Assembly (NCBI RefSeq): GCF_002002735.1
Contig: NZ_MUNY01000078.1
Coordinates: 248,001 to 312,000, forward strand
Length of the DNA stretch: 64,000 nt
Direction: 5' to 3'
From: Algoriphagus sp. A40
GTDB taxonomy: Bacteria; Bacteroidota; Bacteroidia; Cytophagales; Cyclobacteriaceae
In this document: positions 23,801-32,115 of the stretch, in pieces
How positions within the stretch are numbered: position 1 is the first letter of the stretch
Layout of the letters: every line of letters begins with the position of its first letter
Translations under genes and position numbers: made by a program
The notes under the pieces: model-generated
The model's input: only the letters and a program-made list of their open reading frames with translations
Database searches by the model: none
Told to the model about the DNA's origin: nothing

Positions 23801-25205
23801 GGCGCTTTCCCAATCCGGTGGAGCAGAAGTACAGCGTCCATTGGCTACTGTGGTGATCGGGGGTTTGATTACGGCTACCTTCCTGACCTTGGTTGTGCTG
23901 CCTATCCTGTACTATTATTTTGAAAGAGGGATAAAGGTGAAACCCGGGGCAGTAGTTCCACTTTTGGTTATCGGCTTGCTTTGTATTCAGATACCTAAAG
24001 CCAATGCGCAGGATTCTCTAGTTAGTTATCAATCATTGGATAAAGCCATACAAGTTGCTATCCAAAACAATCCAACCCTGAAAGCAGCAGACTTGCAAAC
24101 CCAGCAGGAAAGGGAGCTGAAAGGAGCCAGCTGGAATATGGCTAAAACCAATTTTAGCCTCACTCACGGACAGTACAACAGCATTTACAACAATGACAAC
24201 CAGTTCAACATCTCCCAATCCATGGAGTTTCCTACGGTTTATGCCAATCAAAAGAAATTGGCCAAAGCTCGGATTGAAGCGAGTGAATGGATGCGTTCGG
24301 CTACCCAAAACGAACTGGTTCAGCAAGTAAAGGTTTCCTGGTATTTGATGTGGTTGGAAAAAAGCAAAAGGCAGTTATTGTTAGAACAGGACAGAATTTA
24401 CCAGCGATTCGTACGGGCAGCAGATCTTCGTTATCAAACCGGAGAAACGAACTTGCTGGAAAAAGCAACTGCGGAGTCCCAAGTAGCAGAACTCAAGGCC
24501 ATGCTTCAGCAAAACCAGTCGGATATCGAAATCCACCGGACACAGCTTCAAACCTTGCTTAATCTGGATAGCATAGGGGATATCGCCATGGGTTATCTGG
24601 AAGCAAGGGAAAGCAATGTACTTCTCGATACACAAGGAATTGCCAACAACCCTACACTTGCCTGGTTTCGCCAACAGATGGAAGTAGCCGAAAAAGAAAA
24701 ATCGGTGGAGAAGGCAAAGTTCTTACCCGACCTTTCGGCAGGGTATTTCAACCAGTCCCTCAATGGACCCAATCAGGATTTGGATGGCAACCCGGTCAAT
24801 TTCACCTCCAGCGACCGGTTTACCGGTTTTCAAGTGGGAATGGCCATCCCCATTTTTGGGGCAAAGTCCCAAGCATCGGCCATCAAAGCGGCCGAATTGA
24901 AAAAGCAGGAAAGCGAAGCGCGGCTGCAAGCAGTGACTAACCAACTGCAAGGCAGGCTAAGTTCACTCATTCAGCAGTACCAAAAATTTCAGACCAGCCT
25001 TGATTACTACGAGCAAAACGCCCTGCCGCAGGCAGAGCTAATTCTCAAACAGGCTCAAAAAGGATTTGAAAACGGGGAAATCGGCTACGTGGAATACATT
25101 CAGGGACTTAACCGGGCATTGACAGTCCAGTTTAATTACCTGGAGATTCTCAACCAATACAACCAAACCATTATCCAGATCGAGTTCATTTCAGGTGTTC
25201 AATAA
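20829..25205 (+). CDS. Heavy-metal efflux RND pump fused to an outer-membrane factor (CzcA-TolC type)
   Basis: The 1458-residue protein has two parts. Residues 1 to ~1035 form a complete CusA/CzcA RND transporter (start DKIIQFSVKNKLIIGLLTLG; transmembrane-4 motif DFGLIVDGAVIIVEAT). The DFGxxVDGA form is the one linked to divalent Zn/Co/Cd/Ni pumps. After the last pump helix comes a second hydrophobic signal (PLLVIGLLCIQIPKANAQ near 1040-1060), then a TolC-like repeat domain of about 400 residues rich in AxLQTQQE, TQNELVQQVK and QYNQTIIQIEF. Fusions like this are known in Bacteroidota. The adaptor gene follows at 25219. Confidence 0.92.
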   Translation: MLDKIIQFSVKNKLIIGLLTLGLFIWGGYSLSRLPIDAVPDITNNQVQVITTSPSLAAEEVERLITFPIEITMATIPELEEIRSFSRFGLSVVTIVFKENVDVYWARQQVSERLTDVQAQIPPGVGQPGMAPITTGLGEIYQYVVGTEKGYEDQYDARELRTIQDWIVRRQLLGTPGVADVSSFGGYLKQYEIAIDPDRLKAMNVSIADIFRALEENNENTGGAYIEKNLSAYFIRSEGLVGDLDDIRNMLVNSNEDGIPVLIKDVAKVQLGSAVRYGATTRDGEGEVVSAIVMMLKGENSAEVVENVKKRIAEISKTLPEGITIEPFLDRTKLINTAIGTVTTNLTEGALIVIFVLLLLLGNLRAGLIVASVIPLALVFAFGMMNLFGVSGNLMSLGAIDFGLIVDGAVIIVEATLHHLGLLKLGRKLTQNEMDEEVYQSASKIRNSAAFGEIIILIVYLPILALVGVEGKMFGPMAKTVSFAILGAFILSLTYIPMMSALFLSKKTEYKPNISDKIMAFFHRLYDPAIRWTMHKRPLILSLALGFFLVSLWVFSNMGGEFIPTLEEGDFAVETRVITGSSLQNTIQATTQAEKILLEQFPEVNQVVSKIGAGEIPTDPMPVEAADMMVILKDKSEWVSATNREELANKMAEALEVIPGVTFGFQQPIQMRFNELMTGVRQDVAVKIYGEDLNELSEYAEQIGRLASSVEGAQDLYIEEVTGVPQIVINYKRDQLAKYGLTIRDVNRSVQAAFAGASAGLVYENERRFDLVVRLDKTNREDVESVQNLYIARKDGHQIPLYQVAEVEIQEGPYQIQRDDTRRRIIVAFNVRNRDVESIVTELQQKIEETVVFAPGYTVSYGGQFENLIEARERLSFAVPLALLLIFVLLYFTFGSFKQGILIFTAIPLSSIGGIFALWLRDLPFSISAGVGFIALFGVAVLNGIVLISEFNHLKKEGVSDIFERIYKGTSVRLRPVIMTAAVASLGFLPMALSQSGGAEVQRPLATVVIGGLITATFLTLVVLPILYYYFERGIKVKPGAVVPLLVIGLLCIQIPKANAQDSLVSYQSLDKAIQVAIQNNPTLKAADLQTQQERELKGASWNMAKTNFSLTHGQYNSIYNNDNQFNISQSMEFPTVYANQKKLAKARIEASEWMRSATQNELVQQVKVSWYLMWLEKSKRQLLLEQDRIYQRFVRAADLRYQTGETNLLEKATAESQVAELKAMLQQNQSDIEIHRTQLQTLLNLDSIGDIAMGYLEARESNVLLDTQGIANNPTLAWFRQQMEVAEKEKSVEKAKFLPDLSAGYFNQSLNGPNQDLDGNPVNFTSSDRFTGFQVGMAIPIFGAKSQASAIKAAELKKQESEARLQAVTNQLQGRLSSLIQQYQKFQTSLDYYEQNALPQAELILKQAQKGFENGEIGYVEYIQGLNRALTVQFNYLEILNQYNQTIIQIEFISGVQ

Positions 25206-25218
25206 AAGGAAATCAACT

Positions 25219-26421
25219 ATGAAAAATATATTCAATTACATCAAAATAATATCAATGGCGGTTCTTTTGGGACTGACCATTGCGTCTTGCGGACTACAAA
25301 ATGAGGAAGCCATTGAGGTGAATCATATAGAAAGTGAGAACACAGTGGAACTTACCCAAGCGCAATATGACCAAGCGAAGATTGAAATTGGAACTGCCGA
25401 AAAGAAAGTAATCGGTTCAGAATTGCGGGTGAATGGGATGATTGACGTACCACCACAGAGCAACATTTCTATCAATATGCCCTATGGAGGCTTTGTGAAA
25501 TATACCGAAATGCTGCCTGGTACCAAGGTGAAAAAAGGCCAGTTATTGGTGGTCATTGAAAATCCGGAGTTCATCCAGTTTCAACAGGAATACCTGGAGA
25601 GTCTGGCCAAACAGGAATTTCTGAAAGCCGAATTTGACCGTCAGAAGGAGCTGTTTGATGAAAAAGTAGCCTCTGGTAAAACATTTCAGCAAGCCAAAAG
25701 TGACTTTCTGGCTAATGAAGCCCGGATAAAAACTATGGAAGAACGATTGAAGCTCATTGGCTTCAATCCGGCAAAAATCCGTGAAGGAAATATCTCGGCT
25801 TCTGTAAATATTTTCGCTCCGGTTAACGGTGCCGTTCGGGAGATTTATACCAATGTAGGCAAATACATCAACCCACAAGATGTGATCATGGACATTACTA
25901 ATGCCGAAGACCTGCATGTGGAACTTACCGTGTATGAAAACGACATCCCCAGAGTGCAGGAAGGACAACGAATCCGCTTTGCATTGGCGAATTCTCCTGA
26001 AGAATGGCGGGAAGCAGAAGTATTTCTGATAGGTAGCGGAGTGCGGGAAGACCGATCGGTGACTGTACATGGCCACTTAGAAAAGATGCACGAAGATCTG
26101 AAACCGGGAATGTATATAGCTGCAAGGATCGAAACCGACAGCAACGAAGTATTGGCTATCAAAGAGGAAGGAATCGTTCGGTTTGGTGGAAAACAATATG
26201 TCTTTGCCTATACGGGAGAAAAAACAGAAAACGGTGCAACCGTTCATGATTTTGAAATGATGGAAGTCATCAAAGGATATACAGAAGATGGCTATACCCA
26301 GATTTCTTTGGCCGATGCAGCAAAGGACCTAAGTGCCCTTCAAGTGGTCACCAAAGGTGCTTTCACCTTGTTGGCTAAAGCCAAAAATACCGAAGAAGAA
26401 GGAGAAGGACACGGACATTAA
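25219..26421 (+). CDS. Periplasmic adaptor (CusB/CzcB-like membrane fusion lipoprotein)
   Basis: The adaptor has 400 residues from the ATG at 25219. The signal peptide (YIKIISMAVLLGLTIASC) ends in a lipobox, so it is probably inner-membrane anchored. The lipoyl-like halves are visible (GGFVKYTEMLPGTKVKKGQ and SVNIFAPVNGAVREIYTNVGK) around an alpha hairpin (EYLESLAKQEFLKAEFDRQKE). A beta-barrel and membrane-proximal domain and a His-rich tail (EGEGHGH) follow. It should bridge the RND part to the fused outer-membrane channel. The gene starts 13 bases after the pump gene. Confidence 0.9.
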   Translation: MKNIFNYIKIISMAVLLGLTIASCGLQNEEAIEVNHIESENTVELTQAQYDQAKIEIGTAEKKVIGSELRVNGMIDVPPQSNISINMPYGGFVKYTEMLPGTKVKKGQLLVVIENPEFIQFQQEYLESLAKQEFLKAEFDRQKELFDEKVASGKTFQQAKSDFLANEARIKTMEERLKLIGFNPAKIREGNISASVNIFAPVNGAVREIYTNVGKYINPQDVIMDITNAEDLHVELTVYENDIPRVQEGQRIRFALANSPEEWREAEVFLIGSGVREDRSVTVHGHLEKMHEDLKPGMYIAARIETDSNEVLAIKEEGIVRFGGKQYVFAYTGEKTENGATVHDFEMMEVIKGYTEDGYTQISLADAAKDLSALQVVTKGAFTLLAKAKNTEEEGEGHGH

Positions 26422-26435
26422 AATGAATCATCCTT

Positions 26436-26852
26436 ATGATCAAAGAACTCGAAGATAGACTCAATCAGAAAGACATCCGACCAACAGCCATGAGGCTGTT
26501 GGTGTTGGAAGCACTGGCAGGTCAAGAGACGGCCATCAGCCTTTCCGACTTGGAAAAGGCATTTGAAAAGTCAGACCGGGTGACGCTATTCCGTACCCTG
26601 AAAACCTTTCAGGAAAATAGACTGGTACACAGTATCGATGACGGTACGGGAGCTCCTAAATACGCCCTATGCGAAGAGGGATGCGAGTGTAATATCGAAA
26701 GGGACCTGCATGTGCATTTTCATTGTCGGGTGTGTAGCGAAACCTTCTGTTTGCCCAAGTATAAAATCCCGGAAATTGAACTGCCAAGCATGTTCAAAGG
26801 AGAAGAAGCCAACTTGGTAGTAAAGGGGATTTGTGGGAAATGTGCAGGATGA
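26436..26852 (+). CDS. Fur-family metal-responsive regulator
   Basis: The 138-residue protein has the Fur fold: an N-terminal winged helix (RPTAMRLLVLEALAGQ, ISLSDLEKAFEKSDRVTLFRTLKTFQENRLVH) and a dimerisation domain with HVHFHCRVCSETFC and a final CGKC. The two CxxC pairs form the structural zinc site, and the His cluster fits the regulatory site. The position, 14 bases after the efflux adaptor and before the Zn/Cd-type ATPase, suggests a Zur-like regulator of this block. The metal cannot be decided from sequence alone. Confidence 0.88.
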   Translation: MIKELEDRLNQKDIRPTAMRLLVLEALAGQETAISLSDLEKAFEKSDRVTLFRTLKTFQENRLVHSIDDGTGAPKYALCEEGCECNIERDLHVHFHCRVCSETFCLPKYKIPEIELPSMFKGEEANLVVKGICGKCAG

Positions 26853-26961
26853 ATATTACAAGTACTATGCATTGGGTTTAAGAGTAATTTTAAGTCAAAC
26901 ATCCAATGAAATGAAACCATGCAACATGGAAAACCTCACAATTTAGGATGAATAGGATCAT

Positions 26962-27330
26962 ATGAAATTTAATACCACCATGCCAAAAGGCTTAAAGCCA
27001 CAATATCAAAAATAACTGGATGCATATCGGGATAAACTGGGGAAGTGGTTTTTACAGGAAGCTTGGCAGCATCTTGAAAGGGCACACATCCTTGGTCAGC
27101 CCTATCCTTACCGGCAGTCTGAAGTGCATTGGCTCATGCTTCGGTTTGGTTAAAAAATCAAAGACTGGAAGGAAATACGGGGTCAGATTCTCCGGCACTT
27201 TGTAGGTGGAGTAAAATCCTTTGTAGGGAAAATACATGTAGGTAATACTGGGGACGCCAATGTTCCGCCTCTCTTGCCTATGGAAATACCAGCAGATCTG
27301 AAGGGAATAATAAATCAGTTTAAAAAATAA
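26962..27330 (+). pseudogene. DUF3703 protein, inactivated by two stop codons
   Basis: Reading from ATG 26962 gives MKFNTTMPKGLKPQYQK, a TAA (27013-27015), LDAYRDKLGKWFLQEAWQ, HLERAHILGQPYPYRQSEVH, WLMLRFG, a second TAA (27151-27153), then KIKDWKEIRGQ, VGGVKSFVGKIHVGNTGDAN and VPPLLPMEIPADLK to a TAA at 27330. The phrases HLERAHILGQPYPY and GNTGxANVPPLxPMxIPxDL are DUF3703 signatures, a small family usual in Bacteroidota heavy-metal islands. Both stops can arise by single changes in AAA/GAA-like codons. The frame is otherwise intact, so the decay is recent, or suppression or a sequencing error must be considered. Confidence 0.85.
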
Positions 27331-27344
27331 AAAAGTCCTAAACA

Positions 27345-27962
27345 ATGACCGCTCTACTCACCGGTACCATTATGCTCAGTCTCCTTCACGGACTGATTCC
27401 CAGCCATTGGCTGCCGGTGCTGGCCCTGAAAGAAAAATTTGGATGGGAGGGAATCAAGACGGTTCGCATTGCGGCGATGGCAGCTTTGGCTCACTCGCTG
27501 AGTACCTTTTTGTTAGGAGTGTTTTTGGGTTTATTCAGCTTGTCACTTTCTGAAAACCTACACACTTACACCCGTTGGGTCATTCCTGGATTGCTTATAG
27601 CCATCGGCTTATATTTTGTCATTCAACACCACCGTCACCACCACTTTCACATTGCTGAAAAACAAAAGCTGGAAAAAGCAGGAGCAGCGCAGGTTGTGAC
27701 TTTGCTGGTATTTACCATGTTTCTTTCGCCCTGCCTGGAAATTGAAGCCTACTTCCTTATGGCAGGAACTCATGGCTTTCCAATGATCCTAGCTGTGGGA
27801 CTGCTCTACACCATTGTTTCCGTGTTAGGGATTACTTTTTGGGTTTACCTGGCCCAAAAAGGGCTGCACCGATTCAACTGGCACAAATTGGAACATAATG
27901 CAGGACTGATTTCCGGTGGCATACTTATTCTCACTGGCATCATTTCCTTTTTCACAGATTAA
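27345..27962 (+). CDS. Polytopic membrane protein, possible NicO/RcnA-like metal transporter
   Basis: The 205-residue protein has about six predicted membrane helices. The opening helix LLHGLIPSHWLPVLAL resembles the HxxxPxH motif of the NicO/RcnA nickel-cobalt exporters. An internal cytoplasmic loop is His-rich (QHHRHHHFH, near residues 89-97), a common metal-binding element in such exporters, and EIEAYFLMAGTHG and KLEHNAG follow. It starts 15 bases after the DUF3703 remnant and sits 13 bases before the P-type ATPase, so it is likely co-expressed with it. The family assignment is tentative. Confidence 0.65.
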   Translation: MTALLTGTIMLSLLHGLIPSHWLPVLALKEKFGWEGIKTVRIAAMAALAHSLSTFLLGVFLGLFSLSLSENLHTYTRWVIPGLLIAIGLYFVIQHHRHHHFHIAEKQKLEKAGAAQVVTLLVFTMFLSPCLEIEAYFLMAGTHGFPMILAVGLLYTIVSVLGITFWVYLAQKGLHRFNWHKLEHNAGLISGGILILTGIISFFTD

Positions 27963-27975
27963 AACAGATTAGACG

Positions 27976-29928
27976 ATGACAAATACAAATCACTTAGACG
28001 ATAAAGCCTGCTGCAGCACTAACCAGCATCCAGGCAAACCAAAAAAGGAAGAGGAAAAAACCTCACCAACTTTCCTGCAGACGTGGGGTAGTGGTATGCT
28101 GAGCTTTGTCATGCTACTTGCTGGAATTGCCGCTGACCAGTTGGGACAGCCTGCAATTTTCCAGGGAGGTATCCGCATTGGCTGGTATGTGCTGGCCTAT
28201 TTGCCCGTGGGATGGCCGGTGTTGGTCAAAGGCTGGAAGTCCATCATAAAAGGTGATGTGTTTACTGAATTTTTCCTAATGGGCATTGCCACATTGGGGG
28301 CGTTTGCCATAGGCGAATATCCCGAGGCGGTGGCGGTGATGCTTTTCTATGCCATCGGTGAGTTGTTTCAGGATGCGGCTGTGAACCGGGCCAAGCGAAA
28401 CATCAAAGCCCTGTTAGACATCCGCCCCGATTCGGCTTCGGTTTTTAGAGGTGGCCAAACTGTGGTCTTACACCCCGAGGAAGTACAAATTGGGGAAACC
28501 ATCCAGGTTAAACCTGGAGAAAAAGTACCCCTCGATGGGGAAATGATCAGTGAAAAAGGCAGTTTCAATACCTCCGCCTTGACCGGCGAAAGCAAACCTG
28601 CGACCTTCAACAAAGGAGAAAATGTACTGGCTGGAATGGTGAATCTCGATAGGCTGATTGAATTGAAAGTTATCAGACGGTTCAATGAAAGTTCAATTGC
28701 ACGAATCCTTGAACTAGTCCAGAACGCCACCTCACGCAAGGCAAAAACTGAACAGTTCATCCGAAAGTTTGCGCGGGTCTATACACCCATTGTCACCTTT
28801 CTGGCCATAGGCTTGGCCTTCCTGCCTTATTTTTTTGTGGAAGACTATGTGTTTGAAGCATGGCTTTACCGGGCCTTGATCTTTTTGGTGATCTCATGCC
28901 CCTGTGCGTTGGTCGTTTCTATCCCACTGGGTTATTTCGGAGGGATTGGTGCAGCCTCCCGAAAAGGCATACTGTTCAAAGGTTCCAATTTTCTTGACCT
29001 CATGACCAGCGTTACTACCGTGGTGATGGACAAAACAGGCACACTTACCAAGGGAGTGTTTGAAGTTCAGAAAGCCGTGACCATGGAGGGAATTACCCTA
29101 GATTGGCTTAGTCTGACAGCAGCAATGGAAAGCAAATCCACCCATCCCATCGCAAAAGCCATTACAGAGTATGCTAAAAAGCAAGGAGGAGAAATTTCAG
29201 AACCCGAACAACAGGAGGAAATTGCCGGGCACGGACTGAAAGGAATTGTAAATGGCAAGCATGTGCTGATCGGCAATCAAAAACTGCTGGATAAGGAAGG
29301 GATTGTTACCCATGCCGATGCAGCCGGAGAAGTCAATACTGTTATCCATGTAGCAGTAGACCAAAAATATGCAGGATATCTGGTGATCGCGGATGAACTC
29401 AAAGAAGATGCTGCTCAGGCCATCAATGAACTACACAAATTAGGAGTTCGGGAACTGATCATGCTGTCAGGAGACAAGGATGCAGTGACACAGCAAGTGG
29501 CAAAATCACTCGGAATAGATAAAGCCTTTGGTGATCTGCTGCCTGAGCAAAAGGTGGAAAAGGTAGAAGAACTGAAAAAAGATGCCAGCCGGGTCATTGC
29601 TTTTGTGGGTGATGGCATCAACGATGCTCCTGTCCTTGCCCTGGCCGATGTGGGAATTGCAATGGGTGGTTTGGGTAGTGATGCAGCCATTGAGACAGCC
29701 GATGTGGTTATTCAGACTGACCAGCCCTCAAAAATTGCAACTGCCATTCAGTTGGGCAAACAGACAAAACGAATCGTATGGCAAAATATCAGCCTGGCTT
29801 TTGGAGTTAAGCTCATTGTGCTGGCTCTGGGAGCCGGAGGCCTGGCCACCATGTGGGAAGCAGTCTTTGCCGACGTTGGAGTGGCATTGTTGGCAATTTT
29901 GAACGCTGTAAGAATACAGCGCTCTTAA
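27976..29928 (+). CDS. Zn/Cd/Pb-translocating P1B-type ATPase (ZntA/CadA-like)
   Basis: This 650-residue inner-membrane pump has the P1B-2 signature: membrane metal site CPC (308-310) followed by ALVVSIPLGYFGGIGAASRKG, the phosphorylated Asp352 in DKTGTLTKG, the HP motif in STHPIAKA, TGES near 201 and GDGINDAP near 549. It lacks a full N-terminal HMA domain; only a short tail with a Cys pair (DKACCS) is present. It should export Zn(II), Cd(II) or Pb(II) to the periplasm, where the CzcA-type system encoded upstream could take over. This differs from the CPH-type copper ATPase at 3100. Confidence 0.93.
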   Translation: MTNTNHLDDKACCSTNQHPGKPKKEEEKTSPTFLQTWGSGMLSFVMLLAGIAADQLGQPAIFQGGIRIGWYVLAYLPVGWPVLVKGWKSIIKGDVFTEFFLMGIATLGAFAIGEYPEAVAVMLFYAIGELFQDAAVNRAKRNIKALLDIRPDSASVFRGGQTVVLHPEEVQIGETIQVKPGEKVPLDGEMISEKGSFNTSALTGESKPATFNKGENVLAGMVNLDRLIELKVIRRFNESSIARILELVQNATSRKAKTEQFIRKFARVYTPIVTFLAIGLAFLPYFFVEDYVFEAWLYRALIFLVISCPCALVVSIPLGYFGGIGAASRKGILFKGSNFLDLMTSVTTVVMDKTGTLTKGVFEVQKAVTMEGITLDWLSLTAAMESKSTHPIAKAITEYAKKQGGEISEPEQQEEIAGHGLKGIVNGKHVLIGNQKLLDKEGIVTHADAAGEVNTVIHVAVDQKYAGYLVIADELKEDAAQAINELHKLGVRELIMLSGDKDAVTQQVAKSLGIDKAFGDLLPEQKVEKVEELKKDASRVIAFVGDGINDAPVLALADVGIAMGGLGSDAAIETADVVIQTDQPSKIATAIQLGKQTKRIVWQNISLAFGVKLIVLALGAGGLATMWEAVFADVGVALLAILNAVRIQRS

Positions 29929-30071
29929 CCCAAAGTTCAATCAGGTGTACTTGCAATCCTATTTTTCTTTAGCTGAAGGTTGGTATTCCTAAGGTTGGGT
30001 TACCTTTTCAACCGGTTGAAATTAAAGACTCGTTTTCAAATGGATTTTCAATTCCATCAATAAGTCATTTT

Positions 30072-30260
30072 CCCCGTTTCGCCCACTCTTTTCGTTTCGA
30101 TTCATTCACGCCATTTTTCAAATGACAGCTCTTTTCTCTTTACTCTAGGAAAGGGCTTTCACTCCCCACAGCTACCGCTTCACTCTACTTACCCTTCTCC
30201 TAAGTCCCGGCAAGCCTGGGACTCGGGAAGGCCGTTTCGTGAAGCCGTAGCCTGAGCCTC
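30072..30260 (+). repeat. 189-base direct repeat, copy 2
   Basis: It matches 15713-15901 in the same orientation with about 14 substitutions and no gaps. The internal hairpin is weakened here (CCTAAGTCCC instead of CCGAGTCCC). It ends the 16-30 kb metal block and precedes the ArdC backbone segment. Confidence 0.85.
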
Positions 30261-30447
30261 GTTTTAGGGGGGGGCAAGCCTTTTCCGATTTTTCTTCCGA
30301 GCACATAGGGATTTTTGTCCGTTTCGGTCGGTGAGCGCTCCGTTCCATTTTTTCCTTCTCAATCCCCCGGTCTTCAGTGTATGACACGACAATGCAAAGG
30401 TTGAGTGCGAACCTGCACCAGTCAAAATTACGCTCCGCCCTGATCTA

Positions 30448-30484
30448 AAAAACAGGGTCTCCTACGGACTGCCTCCCAGTTTTT
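30448..30484 (+). repeat. 37-base stem-loop repeat, copy 2
   Basis: It matches 5932-5968 with two substitutions and the same AAAAACAGGG/CCCAGTTTTT stem. It lies about 270 bases upstream of the ArdC gene. Confidence 0.55.
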
Positions 30485-30757
30485 TATCCCAGGCTTTTGC
30501 CTTATGCAGAACCACACTCCTTGGCTTGCATGTCGGTCAGAACCTCAATACCAGTGGATAAAAAAAATGTCACTTCACGCCCACATATCGCCCTTCACTT
30601 CCAAAAAAATACCCTTTGAACTCGGGAAAAATCTCGGTATAAGTGTCGGGTCGATCTTCCTAATATCCTTGGATATAAGTGGGCTTTATGTGGCTGATAA
30701 ACAACTGAATAATCTCTTTATCAATCCTTTTCTGTCACACTTTAAAACTCTACGACC

Positions 30758-31663
30758 ATGAAAGCTTGGGAAAATTTCAACCAATTAGCGGATACTGTTA
30801 CCAACGAAATCATCGAAGGTATCCAAAATGAAAACCTTACTTGGGAACAAGTTTGGAGTTCTAAAAACTCTCCGAAGAATTATGCTTCGAAACGTCCTTA
30901 TTTGGGATTCAATGCACTTTGGCTGGCCTGGGTCACCATCTCCAAGAAATTCAAAAGTCCCTACTTCCTAACCTACAATCAGGCAAAACACCTCGGCGGA
31001 AATGTCAAGAAGGATGAAAAAGGTTCTAAAGTCGTATTCTGGAAGATTTCCAAGTTTGTAAAAGGGAAGGCAACCAATGAAGAAGGAGAAAACGAGGACC
31101 TTTTTGGAAGAAAGTTTACCCCCTTTATCTGGACGGTTTTCAATATCGATCAAATAGAAGGAATTGATTTTACCCTAGAAGGTGCCGAGGAAAGGGTTTT
31201 TTCCCCAATCGAAACTTGCGAATCCATCATTTCAGGCTATGCCACCTGTCCGAATATTGTCCATGAAGGAAACGAGGCATTTTATAGCCCTTCCAGAGAT
31301 TTTATCAATATGCCGGAAAAGGAATCCTTCAAAGGAGACGAGCAATATTATTCTGTTCTATTTCATGAAATGATACATAGCACAGGCCATTCGATCAGGT
31401 TAGGAAGATTTGCAGAAAGACCGGCTTTGGTTGGCTTTGGTTCAGTAGAATATTCAAAAGAGGAACTGATTGCCGAAATGGGAGCCAGTTTTTTGAATGC
31501 TCTTGCCGGAATCAAGGATGCCAATTTCAAAAATTCTTTGGCCTACTTGAAAGGCTGGTTTAAGCCACTAAAGGAAGATCCAAAAATGCTGATCTATGCT
31601 GCTCAAAAGGCACATCAAGCAGCCAATTACATCCTTGGAATTGATCTAGAGGGGGAGGAATAA
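30758..31663 (+). CDS. ardC: ArdC-like antirestriction protein (ssDNA-binding plus zincin domain)
   Basis: The 301-residue protein has the ArdC layout: an N-terminal ssDNA-binding domain (TNEIIEGIQNENLTWEQVW, PYLGFNALWLAW, FLTYNQAKHLGGNVKK, GSKVVFWK) and a C-terminal metallopeptidase-like domain. The zinc motif HEMIHSTGH lies near 206-214 and the third ligand is probably the Glu in ELIAEMGAS. Such proteins are thought to protect incoming ssDNA during conjugative transfer. It is a hallmark of mobile elements and marks this stretch as element backbone. The stop codon lies in the loop of an intrinsic terminator. Confidence 0.92.
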   Translation: MKAWENFNQLADTVTNEIIEGIQNENLTWEQVWSSKNSPKNYASKRPYLGFNALWLAWVTISKKFKSPYFLTYNQAKHLGGNVKKDEKGSKVVFWKISKFVKGKATNEEGENEDLFGRKFTPFIWTVFNIDQIEGIDFTLEGAEERVFSPIETCESIISGYATCPNIVHEGNEAFYSPSRDFINMPEKESFKGDEQYYSVLFHEMIHSTGHSIRLGRFAERPALVGFGSVEYSKEELIAEMGASFLNALAGIKDANFKNSLAYLKGWFKPLKEDPKMLIYAAQKAHQAANYILGIDLEGEE

Positions 31664-31675
31664 TCCCCCTTTTTT
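31651..31675 (+). terminator. Intrinsic terminator of ardC, overlapping its stop codon
   Basis: The stem GGGGGA/TCCCCC encloses GGAATAA, which includes the TAA stop, and is followed by six T residues. Confidence 0.85.
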
Positions 31676-31787
31676 GCTCATTTTTTCATTTGACCTACCC
31701 TCTAAAAATTGACCACCTTCGGTGGTACTTCTGAGAAATTGAGAAATTCTTACAGGAAGTTTATTGCTCCACTAAAACAGAAAGACC

Positions 31788-32003
31788 ATGAGTAATGGAG
31801 CAAAAAAACGAAAAAAATCAGGTTGCGGGATACCTACTCTAAATCAAGTCAGGCTGTATTTCTTAACCAACAGGTTCGGCATAGAAGAAGGAGATGTTTT
31901 CTTTTATTTTCACCGATCAACTAATTGGCGTTCGCAGTATGGTGATCGAATTGGAGATTGGACATTGGCTGCCAAAAGATGGATGTGGAATCTAGAAAAC
32001 TAA
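31788..32003 (+). CDS. Small replication/mobilization-associated protein, winged-helix-like
   Basis: The gene encodes a 71-residue basic protein. The pattern VRLYFLTNRFGIEEGDVFFYFHRSTNW...IGDWTLAAKRWMWNL resembles a short domain found at the C-terminus of replication or primase-like proteins and as free small proteins in Bacteroidota mobile elements (YF...A..F...W...DW...A..W). No catalytic motif is visible. It lies 124 bases after ardC on the same strand, past the ardC terminator. It is probably part of the element backbone; its role is inferred. Confidence 0.6.
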   Translation: MSNGAKKRKKSGCGIPTLNQVRLYFLTNRFGIEEGDVFFYFHRSTNWRSQYGDRIGDWTLAAKRWMWNLEN

Positions 32004-32115
32004 CAGGCTTTCAGTTTTGATCAGAAATCTCCATTGCTTCAACCTAGAAAATCTAGTCACTTTTAAAAAGAGAAGGGGTCTTGCAATAGCGATATCAGTT
32101 GTTTAAAATATTGAT

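Larger units (their letters stand above)
29929..30757. other. 829-base region without a convincing gene
   Basis: It contains a 16-base palindrome TTTCAACC-GGTTGAAA (30006-30021), the second 189-base repeat (30072-30260), a run of eight G residues shortly after it, and the second 37-base stem-loop (30448-30484). A frame of 85 codons (30504-30761) has unremarkable composition and runs into the ArdC start, so I do not call it. The region looks like non-coding mobile-element backbone and the leader of ArdC. Confidence 0.6.

Noticed and set aside
30504-30761. Open frame of 85 codons before ardC
   Set aside because: Composition is unremarkable, it has no recognisable domain, and it runs across the ardC start; the region looks like a leader with repeats.
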